Below the pieces are notes generated by a model. That model did not search any database and had not been told where the DNA came from. It worked only from the letters and a program-made list of their open reading frames with translations. Below, one piece after another: positions 42,780-52,731 of a DNA stretch of 64,000 nucleotides. The translations under genes and the position numbers were made by a program. How positions within the stretch are numbered: the stretch's first letter is position 1; each line of letters starts with the position of its first letter. The stretch is from Bombyx mori (Eukaryota > Arthropoda > Insecta > Lepidoptera > Bombycidae), in contig NC_085130.1 in NCBI RefSeq assembly GCF_030269925.1, positions 5,158,501 through 5,222,500 of the forward strand, in the 5' to 3' direction.

Positions 42780-43478
42780 TAACGTGACCATACGTCCCGC
42801 TTTGGGCGGGATTGTCCCGCTTTCCCCAACGAGAATAAAAATATCCCGCTTTCATTTATTTGTTGTGGATGTGTTTATTAGAAACTTAGCAAATACTTAC
42901 TTATTCCAAACCCTTATTGTATTACAAAATACATACTAAAGTAACTCTAATTTTTCTGTAGAAAAGTAGTTTTTTGGTGCGAAATCTCTACCTAGAATTG
43001 CTGTTCGTTAGTCTCGCTAAAACTCGAGAACGGCTCGACCGATTTGGCCAATGTTGGTCTTGAATTATTTGCGGAAGTCCAGAGAAGGTTTAAAAGGTAG
43101 ATAAAAATGAAAATGCTCGGAATTAAATAAAAATAACAATTTTGTTTTTCCCTTGATGTGTCCCCCGTCGGACGGATTCCTTTTGTTTGTTTGTTTTAAG
43201 TTTATTTTATACAAACGTTTAGGTCTTTTATTTATCGATTGAGGTACTACAAAGTCTGCTGTTATTTATAAATATTATTTTAAGGGCAAGTTGGTGTAAG
43301 AATTAAAATGTCAGCGAGAGTAAGATACCATAATTAATTATGTCAAGTCATTTTTTAAACCATTTTTTTTTTGCTCTTAAATATTACATCTTACCCCGAC
43401 GTACCATATGTATTTATTTATATACGAAATACTGTAGACGTCCCGCTTTGACACGAAAAAAAAAATGGCCACGTTAGG
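42780..43478. mobile_element. Possible TIR element with TCCCGCTTTG termini, carrying a nested repeat
   Basis: AACGTGACCATACGTCCCGC at the left and ACGTCCCGCTTTGACACG...TGGCCACGTT at the right share AACGTGRCCA in inverted orientation and a direct ACGTCCCGCTTTG. No transposase frame. Confidence 0.4.
42998..43265 (-). repeat. CTAGCTGA-family 3'-tail repeat
   Basis: Complement of the 39169 repeat (ATTGCTGTTCGTTAGTCTCG ... AAAGTCTGCTGT), inserted within the preceding element. Confidence 0.7.
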
Positions 43479-43715
43479 CATTCACCAAACAAATAGCTCA
43501 GACTCTCAATCACTTGTTAAGTTTGTCTCGATCGTTATTGGCCAATTCACAAGTTTCGAATAGAATCGAAACGGCTATTAAAGTCGATAAAACAATCCCA
43601 TTGAAACGAAACACGATTTGTATGTGTATCGAGTTTGACAATTTAAATGTACAATATCCAGACTAGGGATGTGGTATGTCGATGGTTTTAGAAAATCGAT
43701 TGTGGTACCGAGAAC

Positions 43716-44520
43716 TTGAGTAGTTCTATCATAAATGATACGATCAAAATGAGATGAAGTTGATTTATTTGAGACTGCAATCAATTGGGGTTAAATAAAG
43801 GCTCAGTAAAATGGTGGTCATTTTCTGTGACTTCAGTGGATTTTTGGAGGAACTCTAGAATCTTGGCCGAATCGAGGTCTTAAGTAGTTTTATCATAAAT
43901 TAGTGGTCCCGTAGTAGTCGAAATTCGACAATAATTAATTGAAATTATAAGTTTGTACATTATTATAATTCTGTTGTCAAAGACTTACTTCTATAATCAC
44001 AGATTTCGCTAATACTACATCAAAGACAAATATTAATAGAGACAAACAATATTGAATCTATTCTCAATTTCACCACAGATTAATAAGCAATAAGAAAAGT
44101 TTGGCAATAAACAAATAGTATGCATGCGTGTGTGTGTCAAATACATGGTAGGCTGTTTAATGTTTTTTTATTGATTTAATCTATTATTTATGCATAATTT
44201 AAGAAAATACTAACTTTCATACTCCTCCGTCCGCGCAATTTTCGTAAAAAGGGGTACAAAGTTTTTGCTTCACGTATTAATATATAGATTATACGATCGA
44301 AATTAGATGAAGTTGATTTATTTGAGACTATGTGTAAAATGGCGTTCATTTTCTATGACTTCAGTGGATTTTTGGAGGAACCCGAAAAGCCACGTCCGGC
44401 GACTTTGTTTCATTCACCCACATTTGTGTACTTCGACAGAAGCCAAACGGCTAATAAGCCAGAAATACTAAATTAGCAATTCACACCACTTCGCTCTTCG
44501 CTTTACCGCCAAAAAGTTGT
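43716..44520 (-). mobile_element. Two tandem partial copies of the 18.6-kb TIR element, second one holding a Helitron
   Basis: GTAGTTCTATCATAAATGAT (43727) and GTAGTTTTATCATAAA (43884) start the two copies. Both contain GATGAAGTTGATTTATTTGA and TTCAGTGGATTTTTGGAGGA. The second runs on to ACCGCCAAAAAGT. Confidence 0.75.
43900..44288 (-). mobile_element. Non-autonomous Helitron, 389 bp, with adjacent empty site
   Basis: On the minus strand begins TCTATATATTAATACGTGAA and ends ACCACTAA. The flanks CATAAA / TTATACGATCG correspond to the uninterrupted CATAAATGATACGATCA in the neighbouring copy (43737-43753). Confidence 0.9.
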
Positions 44521-45286
44521 GGTACTTGGCTTGGGTACTACTACACAGCAAAAATAGTCATGCTAAAAAACCGATCATGCGAAACGCGAAATCAAAAATG
44601 GAATAATCAAGATATGAATAAAATTTCCCACAATCTCGTCTCTAGTCGCATACGGCGGCACAATAACAATAGCAGTAGCCGCGGGCATTTTAGTCAACTG
44701 AACCGTACGTAATGGGATTTTAGTTTTAAACCACTGGACCAATACGGTTTCAGATATAATCGATAAAGGCGGACATTGAAACGGTCAAGTGAATGTTGGC
44801 CCGGCAGTGGAAATTGCGAATTTTGAATCGGGCTAACGATTTATAGCAGTTATTGCATTCAATTGCCTCCGAAGAGGTGCGACGATGATACGCTAAAAGA
44901 CGCGGGAATCCATTGGATGTGGGCTGCGTTAGATCAGTTATTATGGTGAACCTTCGTACCTCGTACTACTATAGAAAGCTTAGCAGCGCATTGGCCCGGA
45001 TCACTGGAAATGCGAAGGAAATGTCAAGGAATTATGTAATAACATAACGGTCACACGTTGCACGTGTCTCTAACAAAACACACATGCAACACAATTCTGG
45101 CCATAATGATATCTGAGCTACCGGAAAGAAATAAGGTTTTCGTAATAACAAGCCTTGGTTTTAGTAAAATTCATATGTTAGTTGAGATGAGCGGTTAATT
45201 TAAAACGGATTAGAACTATACGGGGTGTGAGAAAACAGATCTTAAAACGCCTAATGGCGGAGCAAATTTCGAAGTATGTTAAAGTT
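44521..45286. other. Spacer
   Basis: No gene or repeat recognised. Confidence 0.35.
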
Positions 45287-45673
45287 GTAGTGGCCTAAAG
45301 GATAAAAGGATTTAACGGCCGTCTGGTGTAGTGGTAAGTGACATGGTCACTATACAAGGGGGTCGCGGGTTCGAATCCCGCCAAGGGAAGATATTTGTAT
45401 GATAAATATAAATGTCTTTTCCAGGGTTATGGATGTATATTAAATATATGTATGTGTATAATAAAAAATCTTACATTTATATCCGTTATCTGGTACCTGT
45501 AACACAAGTTCTTTACGAACTTATCACGGGACCACTTAACATGGCGTGATTGTTAGTAAAAATATTTATATTTATATTATATTTAAAACGCCCGGTACAT
45601 CCGTAGGTAGCGATGCAACTATGCCGGTGTTTTAATCCCGTAGGTAGCTGCTAATTTTTATGATGAAATACGT
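45287..45673 (+). mobile_element. Bm1-variant head (tRNA-like), split by another SINE
   Basis: AGTGGCCTAAAGGATAAAA before, and CGCCCGGTACATCCGTAGGT ... GCCGGTGTTTTAATCCCGTA after, the SINE at 45316-45580. Ends at ATGAAATACGTA, where an inverted Bm1 tail begins. The same head and junction occur at 49665-49750. Confidence 0.75.
45316..45580 (+). mobile_element. Second tRNA-derived SINE family, 265 bp
   Basis: The head CTGGTGTAGTGGTAAGTGAC (box A) and GCGGGTTCGAATCCCGCC (box B) is a good tRNA-like promoter. The body ends TATTTATATTTATATT. Flanked by ATTTAA on both sides (45310-45315, 45581-45586). Confidence 0.82.
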
Positions 45674-45920
45674 ATCTTTTTTTTTTTGCTTAGATGTGTG
45701 GACGATCTCACAGCCCATCCGGTGTTAAGTGGTTACTGGAGCCCATAGACTTCTACAACGTAAATGCGCCACCCACCTTGAGATATGAGTTCTAAGGTCT
45801 CAGTATAGTTACAACGGCTGCCCCGCCCTTCAAACCGAAACGCATTACTGCTTCACGGCAGAAATAAGCAGGGTGGTGGTACCTACCCGTGCGGACTCAC
45901 AAGATGTCCTACCACCAGTA
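45674..45920 (-). mobile_element. Bm1 SINE, 3' half
   Basis: TTTTTTTTTTGCTTAGATGT to CCTACCACCAGTAA, joined directly to the plus-strand head upstream. Confidence 0.9.
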
Positions 45921-46675
45921 AAATTTTGTTTACCGTATACCAGTCTCGTTTATTATTGAAGAAAATAAAAAATAGAGCTTAAAAGTTGCAACATCTCAAG
46001 GAACACGGATAGCACAGCTACTATTGCTAACATTTTATCACCAGCAGCATTATTTGAAGTGAATGTAACCATAGAGAGCGACTAACTCACAATACGTAGA
46101 CTACAATCAGTACCGATTTAATTAAAACTAACTAACTAATTAAAATTAACTGTTCCAATTAGTTTTTTTTTTTAATTCCAAAACATTATTAACGTAATGA
46201 ACTGATTATGTTGATTTGAAACCGGCATTCAAACGATTCTGTATTGCCAAACTTACGTGGTGTCTCTTGTGACGTTGACAATTGATAAGTTTTTCTTAAT
46301 CTGTGCGAGTTCAATAGTGGTTCGATTTGGCTATCCGTATTGTGGATGTCGGACACTCAATCCAGAAGGTTTGCAGAAACAAAAGAGCTATATTATGATC
46401 TGAAGCGTTCATAGCTCATTCACTATTATCACGCCTTTGGTTCGACAACCGCTTGAAGATGCATTAATGTTCCAAACAAATTACACACACTTATATGTAT
46501 AAGATAAAGGGAGTGCCAAAGTAATTTGGATCATATGACAATACTAAAATGACTGGTTTTATTTCTGAAGAGATTTCTTTGTATTGTGTGTAGCGTATTA
46601 AAAAAAACAGTTTGTTATATTTCGGATTTATTCTCAATCGATTATATCAAAAGTACTTAACTTATTGAACTTACT
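45921..46675. other. Spacer
   Basis: No gene or repeat recognised. Confidence 0.35.
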
Positions 46676-46897
46676 AATATTGGTGGTAGAACGTCTTGTG
46701 AGTCGGGAGTAGGTACCACCCTGCATATTTCGGCCGTGAAGCAGTAACGCGTTTCGGTTTGAAGGGTGGGGCCGCCGTTGTAAAAACTGAGACCTTAGAA
46801 CTCGTATCTCGAGGTGTGACTGTGTTTACGTTGAGATGACTATGAGCTTCGGTAACCACTTAAGATCAGGTGGGCCGTGAGCTCGTCGACAACAAAA
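46676..46897 (+). mobile_element. Bm1 SINE, 3' half
   Basis: TTGGTGGTAGAACGTCTTGT to GTGAGCTCGTCGACAACAAA. Diverged, lies 235 bp upstream of the seven-transmembrane gene. Confidence 0.85.
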
Positions 46898-47132
46898 AGG
46901 ATATGAGCTTTGTTTCTTCCGCTATAAATCACTATATTTTACTCTTAACTCTTTTTACAAAAAGTATAATAATTATTTAAATGAACAAATTAATATTACA
47001 TATATACTCAGTGCAGCACGATAAAGGTTTTTTTTTTAATTAAAATTCTTCAAAAAATGTGTATTTTTGCGGTTCGATATTAAAGTGACCTATTGATTCT
47101 ATGAAAATTTATTTGTTCATAACAAAATCAAG

Positions 47133-47915
47133 ATGGCGGACGAAAACGTCTCGGATATCTACAATGAATGTTTGTACGAAGGCTCAGAGTTAATTAAGTT
47201 AGACAGTCCCATTGATACATTAAACATATGCTATTCATGCGTCTCAGTTTCAATAATCATATTTTCATTATATTTAATACATAATTATCACATAACTAAA
47301 GACTTGTTGAATTTTATATGTCTTAAACATATATATTCAAATTATTTTCATGTTTCCTGTATTTTTCTTTATAATATAGACGAAATAGATGAGACTGTTG
47401 TATATTTAGTGAAGGAAGTGTTCGTATTTTTCGATTTAATCATCCCATTGTACACTTTATGTTTGTCGGTTATAATATATTTGAGATTATTTTTCAATGT
47501 GAATTCGAATGATTTGTATAATAAAAAACAGATATCTGGTTTCGTGGCTGCGTCGGTTTCTATAGTAGAGGTGTTTGAGTTTTTTTTCGTCAATATAGCT
47601 GATGAAACAAGTAATTTGGAGCCAGCTTTGAGAGTTGCAACTGTTTTGCTTGCAATGTCCGGAGCGATATCGTTATTTCTAATATCATTAGTGAGTTTAT
47701 TACGAAATAATGATTTAAATACGGATAAAAGTTTATTATTTTTATTAAGTCTGATGATAAACATATTCTGTGATTTAGTATTGCTTTTTTATAATCTTAA
47801 TATTAGTTATAATTTTAAGTATGTATTCTTAGTCTTATTATTCGTTCGAGTGGAAATTCAAATAGTCTGGTTCGTTAGATGTAATATCTTCTTTCACAAT
47901 TCTGCGTATCAATAA
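47133..47915 (+). CDS. Orphan seven-transmembrane protein, single exon
   Basis: 260 codons, intact, starting in strong context (ATCAAGATGGCGG). Hydrophobic segments at about residues 31-50, 57-80, 92-121, 133-153, 165-190, 200-222 and 230-250 give seven spans after a 30-residue acidic N-terminus with a possible glycosylation site (NVS, 5-7). Short polar loops (FNVNSNDLYNKKQ, RNNDLNTDKS) separate spans 3/4 and 5/6. I find no DRY or NPxxY motif of class A receptors and no insect gustatory C-terminal motif, so the family is unknown. A receptor-like membrane protein is only an inference. AATAAA at 47911-47916 overlaps the TAA stop, and a LINE 3' end begins ~25 bp later, so the original 3' UTR may have been replaced. 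Codon use is AT-rich and frameshift-free. No transposon domain is visible. Confidence 0.7.
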   Translation: MADENVSDIYNECLYEGSELIKLDSPIDTLNICYSCVSVSIIIFSLYLIHNYHITKDLLNFICLKHIYSNYFHVSCIFLYNIDEIDETVVYLVKEVFVFFDLIIPLYTLCLSVIIYLRLFFNVNSNDLYNKKQISGFVAASVSIVEVFEFFFVNIADETSNLEPALRVATVLLAMSGAISLFLISLVSLLRNNDLNTDKSLLFLLSLMINIFCDLVLLFYNLNISYNFKYVFLVLLFVRVEIQIVWFVRCNIFFHNSAYQ

Positions 47916-47937
47916 ACGTTATATTATTATTATATTA

Positions 47938-48415
47938 TAACTCTTTATTTGACACCACATGTACAGAGTAAGCATAAAAATAAATAATAGACTGTGACAT
48001 AAATTGGCGGCCTTATCGCTGAAACCGATCTCTTCCAGGCAACCTTGCAGGGAGAGGAATAACCAAACTAGCGTGGACGGTGCTATATCTTAATAAGCTT
48101 ACATAAAAATATGTACTTATTTACACATGTGAAAAATACATACAATATAAGATAGACTTAAATACGATTAAATACAAATAAATACTAAAAATATGCAAGT
48201 AAATACAAAATAAGTAGCAACTTGTACAGTTATATCGTAGGAGCCATATTATTGTGCAAGATAGTGCGATTTTAATCTGAACTTGAAAATTTCCGGCGAG
48301 GATGATTGTTTGATGCTTAAGGGTAGTGCATTCTATAAAAGGACTGCTTCAACCGTAAAGGAATGGTCATAAAATAACGTCCCGTGAGCCGGAAACTTCA
48401 GCATTAAATTTTGGT
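47938..48415 (-). mobile_element. LINE 3' region (CR1/Jockey-like), probable
   Basis: Read on the minus strand it ends with GGTTGCCTGGAAGAGATCGG, AGCGATAAGGCCGCC and a (TAA)-rich tail against the seven-transmembrane gene. This resembles lepidopteran LINE 3' UTRs. The upstream part has short coding-like sense (FYRMHYP) but no long frame. Confidence 0.5.
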
Positions 48416-48484
48416 TTAATATAAATGTTGGTTTTTATCTTAATTTTATTTTGTGTTTTATTATTCCGTTACCATTCCAGCTAC

Positions 48485-48755
48485 GCTCGGATGGGTAGAT
48501 GAGCTCACGGACTCAACCTGAGAGTATTTGCTGACACTAGCCCTAGCAAGAGTAGTGCTTCGCAGAATCTACCTCCGGATCGGAAACGCGACCCACTGAG
48601 AAGATCCGGCGAGACACTCAGTGGGCTGTGTCTCTGGGTTAATTTACTCGCCGAGCCCTTGTGTGTGAGTGAATACTCTGCGGCAGAAATAAGACGTATG
48701 GTGGTGCCTACTCGTGCGGGCTTATTATACGGCCTACCAGAAGCATGTTAAAGTT
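48485..48755 (-). mobile_element. Bm1 fragment interrupted by repeat D1
   Basis: GGATGGGTAGATGAGCTCACGG before and GGCAGAAATAAGACGTATGG after belong to Bm1. Between them D1 lies in minus orientation (48510-48655: AGAAGATCCGGCGAGACACT). Confidence 0.65.
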
Positions 48756-48904
48756 TGTGATCACAATACAACAGTTTAATACTCAGATATAGCAACTGTC
48801 CATTCTCCTGAGAGTTCCTTAGTCGTCATTTATGACACCCACCCTTTTTTGTTTGCAGAAAAAACTTTTTGCGATTTTTACGCCCAATCGTTACAATTTA
48901 CTTA

Positions 48905-49338
48905 TCGATATATTAATGCGTGAAACAAAAAAACTTTGTACTCCTTTTTACGAAAATTGCGCGGACGGAGGAGTATAACATTTTCCACACTTATAGAGAA
49001 TATAGAGAAGGAGTGCAGAATGCTAATATTTTTTGTAAATTATGCATTAAAAATACATTAAATCAATAAAAAAGACATTACACACACTACCACATAATTG
49101 ACACACACACACACACACACATATACTCGTTGCTTATTGTCAAACTTTTGTTATTGCCTAAAGTCAGTGGTCAAATAGAGAATATATTGAATATTGTTTG
49201 TCTTTATTAATATTTGTAGTTTTGGCGAAATTTGTGATTATAGAAGTAGAATAGTCTTTAACAATAGAATCATAATAGTGCACAAACTTATAATTTCAAT
49301 TAATTATAGTCTAATTTCGACTACCAGGGGATCACTAG
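48905..49338 (+). mobile_element. Non-autonomous Helitron, 434 bp
   Basis: TCGATATATTAATGCGTGAA start after A, ATCACTAG end before T, family body throughout, with an (AC)n run at 49100-49121 that makes it longer than the others. Confidence 0.85.
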
Positions 49339-49664
49339 TTCCGATAATGAGTTGTATTTTATTATTATGGACATAAAATTCTGCGTGTCCTTAATTCCGC
49401 GGCCAGAAGATTGTAATATGACAAACCGAGATTAACGGTATGAGTTTGTGAACGCCGGCCGCGCGGCGCCATGGGTGTGTGCAACTTGATGCCTGCTTAC
49501 AAGCTTAACGTGGATACGACCTTCACAAATACTAATTTTAATACTAACTAGTTCACAGGTCCCATCACAACAGATCCTGTGTTCTGAATAAATATATTAA
49601 AAATTAAAATATACTATAAATAAAACAGTAAAATATAACGGGCTTACATATCGCTCCGAGTCAA
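49339..49664. other. Spacer
   Basis: GC-rich patch at 49450-49480, no gene recognised. Confidence 0.35.
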
Positions 49665-50135
49665 ACGGTGCATCCGTAGGTAGTGATGCCACTATGCCGG
49701 TGTTCAAATCTCGCAGGTAGGTGCTAATTTTTTTGATGAAATACGTACTTTTTTTATTATTGCTTAGATGGATGGACGAGCTCACAGACCACCTGGTGTT
49801 AAGTGGTTACTGGAGCCCATAGACATCTACAACGTAAATGCGCCACCCACCTTGAGATATGAGTTTTAAGGTCTCATTATAGTTACGACTGCCCCACCAT
49901 TCAAACCGAAAAGCATTACTGCTTCACGGCAGAAAATAGGCAAGGTGGGTCCTAAAATCTTTGGGCCCGCGGTCTGCGGTCTGCTCACAACACCATGCAG
50001 ATCGTTGAGTCTCACATACCCCGCGCGCCCCTTTTGCGCGGGGACCTCGTAGGAGGTTCGGCCCTATACCAGAAAAAAAAAAAAAGAAGTTGGTGGTACC
50101 TTCCCGTGCGGACTCACAAGAAATACTACCACCGG
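49665..50135. mobile_element. Composite SINE: Bm1-variant head (+) joined to inverted Bm1 3' half, with a nested LINE end
   Basis: Head CGGTGCATCCGTAGGTAGTG ... GCAGGTAGGTGCTAAT to ATGAAATACGTAC (49665-49750), then minus-strand Bm1 from 49751 to 50135, interrupted at 49945-50094. Confidence 0.8.
49945..50094 (+). mobile_element. R1-clade LINE 3' end nested in Bm1
   Basis: GTCCTAAAATCTTTGGGCCC to AGGAGGTTCGGCC...AAAAAAAAAAAAAG matches 5554-5694. The Bm1 sequence resumes at TTGGTGGTACC. Confidence 0.88.
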
Positions 50136-50137
50136 TG

Positions 50138-50215
50138 AGCTGTTCCAACCGCATACAAATTTGAATTAACTTTTGCGCTAACGAGAACAATAAAAAACTC
50201 GCACTAAGCACACTG
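50138..50215 (+). repeat. 78-bp repeat, copy 1
   Basis: GCTGTTCCAACCGCATAC ... CTCGCACTAAGCACACTGG. About 85 percent alike to 51553-51628. Confidence 0.7.
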
Positions 50216-50888
50216 GGCATTAGTAACATTATAGCAATTTACACACGATAATGTTAACTTCGAATACGTGTCTCCGTGAAGTTCAATTAAAAAACGTTGC
50301 GTTAAAAACGCTCAAAGATAAATTCATTAAATGGCACGTCCACATTAACGCTAACGTATTTCTAAAATCTGTTCTTCAAGATACGCGTGGGTGTCACCTA
50401 AAAAGGTCGCCCTTTGTGTTTGTCTCGGATTCTTTACATGTCTTAAACGACTCTTAATTGTACAATGCAAATTAAACTTATGATTTAATTAAACATGACC
50501 GAAAATTTGATTGACAGTAGGAGAACCTCCTAATGAATCGTGTTTTGATACATCTGGACAATAATTTTTTTAGACACGGACCAGCCATTGAAATGCTTAG
50601 CGTCCCCCCAAATTATCACTGAAGCCGTGTACTGTCTAAATTTTACTCCACTGCCTAATTTGGAAGCTTTTGGGAGCTTGGAATATGAAATGTTGACCTA
50701 AAAACAATGGTGTCAGATTTTAGGTGTATATATGTACATTCTCTTTTATATATAATAATATGTCTACGGATTAATAGATTCCTTAATAATTAGCCTTATG
50801 GTACAAAGGATAAAAATCACTGCCACCAGCGCCATCTATCCGGCGCTAACGTAACTATGTCCGTCGTAGTGGTCATATCACCCTTTCA
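50216..50888. other. Spacer
   Basis: A 68-codon frame at 50251-50457 has no recognised motif. Otherwise nothing. Confidence 0.35.
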
Positions 50889-50897
50889 ACACACACA

Positions 50898-50938
<41 letters not shown>
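50889..50938 (+). repeat. (CA)n microsatellite
   Basis: About 50 bp of CA units with two C interruptions, followed by ATATATAT. Confidence 0.95.
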
Positions 50939-51552
50939 GTACATTTACATATAGATACTCCTAATACTTATAAATAATAATTACGACAATGAGTTCGAGA
51001 TTAATCCATATAAGTATTTAATTATGTCAAAAGTTTCTTTTACGAATTTGACTGAAAAAGCTTTAAAGACAATCTGTAAGACCGGAGTCTGTAGATATCA
51101 CAAAGTGAATTCCTCCCAAATGGAATGTCGCCCTCAATGTAAGAAAACCTGAGTCTCGACATGAAATCGAATACAATTGTTACTAACAATTCACCTTACC
51201 ACTAGTAAATGCTAACTGACGACCATGTATGCTGCCTATATACTCCAAAAACAGTGGTACCTATTCCCCAACGAATTCTTTAATTGTCTTCACGATAATC
51301 ACAGAATCAGAATAGCTGATGCAGTCCACAAATCAAGATCAATTGAAAACATTCAGTTTTATTCGAAAGAGGTATTCTTCAGACCAAATACAGCAGCCGT
51401 TGCGAGTTTTATTTGCAAACTTAATTAAATCAACGCAACGCAGAATCGATCGCCATAGAGACGCAACCGCGTGTTTTTTAATGATTCCATACCGTAGAAA
51501 TAAACTCAATTTTGTATGGAGTCGGAACGTTTGCCTACGTTTGCCGCTAGGG
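50939..51552. other. Spacer
   Basis: Short frames only, no recognised gene or repeat. Confidence 0.35.
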
Positions 51553-51628
51553 GCGCTGTTCCAACTGCATACTTGAGTTAACTTTTACGCTAACGAGAAC
51601 GTTATAAAACTCGCACTAAGCACACTGG
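51553..51628 (+). repeat. 78-bp repeat, copy 2
   Basis: GCTGTTCCAACTGCATAC, then GAACGTTATAAAACTCGCAC (with a TATAAAA box) and AAGCACACTGG. See copy at 50138. Confidence 0.7.
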
Positions 51629-51763
51629 TCGCCCAGTACACACTTGGCGACGCACCGTGGAAATTGAGATGAGGAGTGCCAGCCTGACCTGGAGCGATGA
51701 TATGAATCAAGCGCCAGATAGGATGAATTGGAACTTGTCAGGGCCTACGTACCAGAGGGGTAC

Positions 51764-52724
51764 TTTTTTTTTCAGACCGGGGGCCGAACCTCCTGCGAGG
51801 TCCGCGTGCCTAGGGGGCGCGCGGGCTATGTGGGACTTGACGATCTGCAAGGTGTTGGGAGCAAACTGCGAGCCCAAGGAATTTTAGGGCCCACCCACTA
51901 AACGACTCCCCTGCACTCTTCGCCCAAGCGTCCAATCCCCTCCGAGGTCAGAACCCGGATGAGGTAGGGGGGTTACCGCGGTCAACACTGCAACCAGACA
52001 GCGCGGCTCACTCCAAGGACGCCCAGCCGACGGAGCCTTCGAGGCGAATTAAAGGCTCTGAAACGTCGGCCGTCAGGCCACCCAGACGGTAGGTGCCGCT
52101 GGTGTCCCGGAATACCCCGCTGGACCAGAACCAGCCTGCCGAGTCGGGACGCGATACACCGCCAACCGGTTGCTCTTTCGTATCTCATTGGCCGCGCGTT
52201 AGAGTGCTGGTGGCGCCGCGGGGCCTCTACCCCCTCAGGTCGCCCCTTGACATTCACTGGAGGAAGCCGCCATCTACAGGGGACGGGACGTCCGGGCGTA
52301 TTCCCGCCTCCGGCCCCCGGCTCGACGGCGACGGATCAGTGCGGAAAAGGAAGAGCTCTCCCTCTTTCGTTCCGTCGCCTCCTTCTGCGAGATGGTGGAC
52401 CCGCAGAAGTCGAGCACCGCCTTCCAGGACGCGTCGCTGCCGAGCATCGTAGCCACGACGGGCGGCAGCGAGAAGTCCTCTCCTAGGAACGCGCGCGCGA
52501 CCGCGGCGCATTGCTCGTCCAAACCAGAGCAACGCGCCAATGTGTGTTCCGCTGTATCTTCCTCGTCGCGGTCTGCGCAATGGTGGTGCGCCGTCGGTTC
52601 CCTTCCGGCTATCTTGAATAGGTACCGGCTAAAACACCCATGGCCGGTCGACATCTGGGTAAGCCGGAAGGTGAGACGTCCGCGGTTGCGTCCCACCCAG
52701 TGTCACGGCCCACCCAGTGCCAGC
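51764..52724 (-). mobile_element. R1-clade LINE, 5'-truncated, inverted copy
   Basis: Poly(T) at 51764-51772, then the complement of the 3' UTR seen at 5080-5694. Flanked by GGGGTAC at 51757-51763 and 52725-52731, a 7-bp target duplication. Confidence 0.9.
52274..52696 (-). CDS. R1-clade LINE ORF2, extreme C-terminus
   Basis: 140 codons to a stop. RGRLTFRLTQMSTGHGCFSRY, DTAEHTLARC and VVATMLGSDASWKAVLDFC align block by block with residues ~138-230 of the copy at 4295-5077. The first cysteine pair of the zinc knuckle is damaged (HHHC instead of CHHC), so this copy has begun to decay. It starts where the element was 5'-truncated, and the apparent ATG is internal. It encodes no catalytic domain. 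Confidence 0.82.
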   Translation of the reverse strand: MGRNRGRLTFRLTQMSTGHGCFSRYLFKIAGREPTAHHHCADRDEEDTAEHTLARCSGLDEQCAAVARAFLGEDFSLPPVVATMLGSDASWKAVLDFCGSTISQKEATERKRESSSFSALIRRRRAGGRRREYARTSRPL

Positions 52725-52731
52725 GGGGTAC

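Noticed and set aside
45316..45390. tRNA gene
   Set aside because: Boxes A and B are good, but the sequence continues into a ~190-bp body with a TATTTATATT tail and is flanked by a 6-bp duplication, so it is a tRNA-derived SINE.
47369..47764. 131-codon minus frame
   Set aside because: Antisense of the seven-transmembrane gene; the plus frame explains the codon pattern and has the better start.
51657..51887. 76-codon plus frame
   Set aside because: Runs across the junction between flank and LINE 3' UTR, so it is not one gene.
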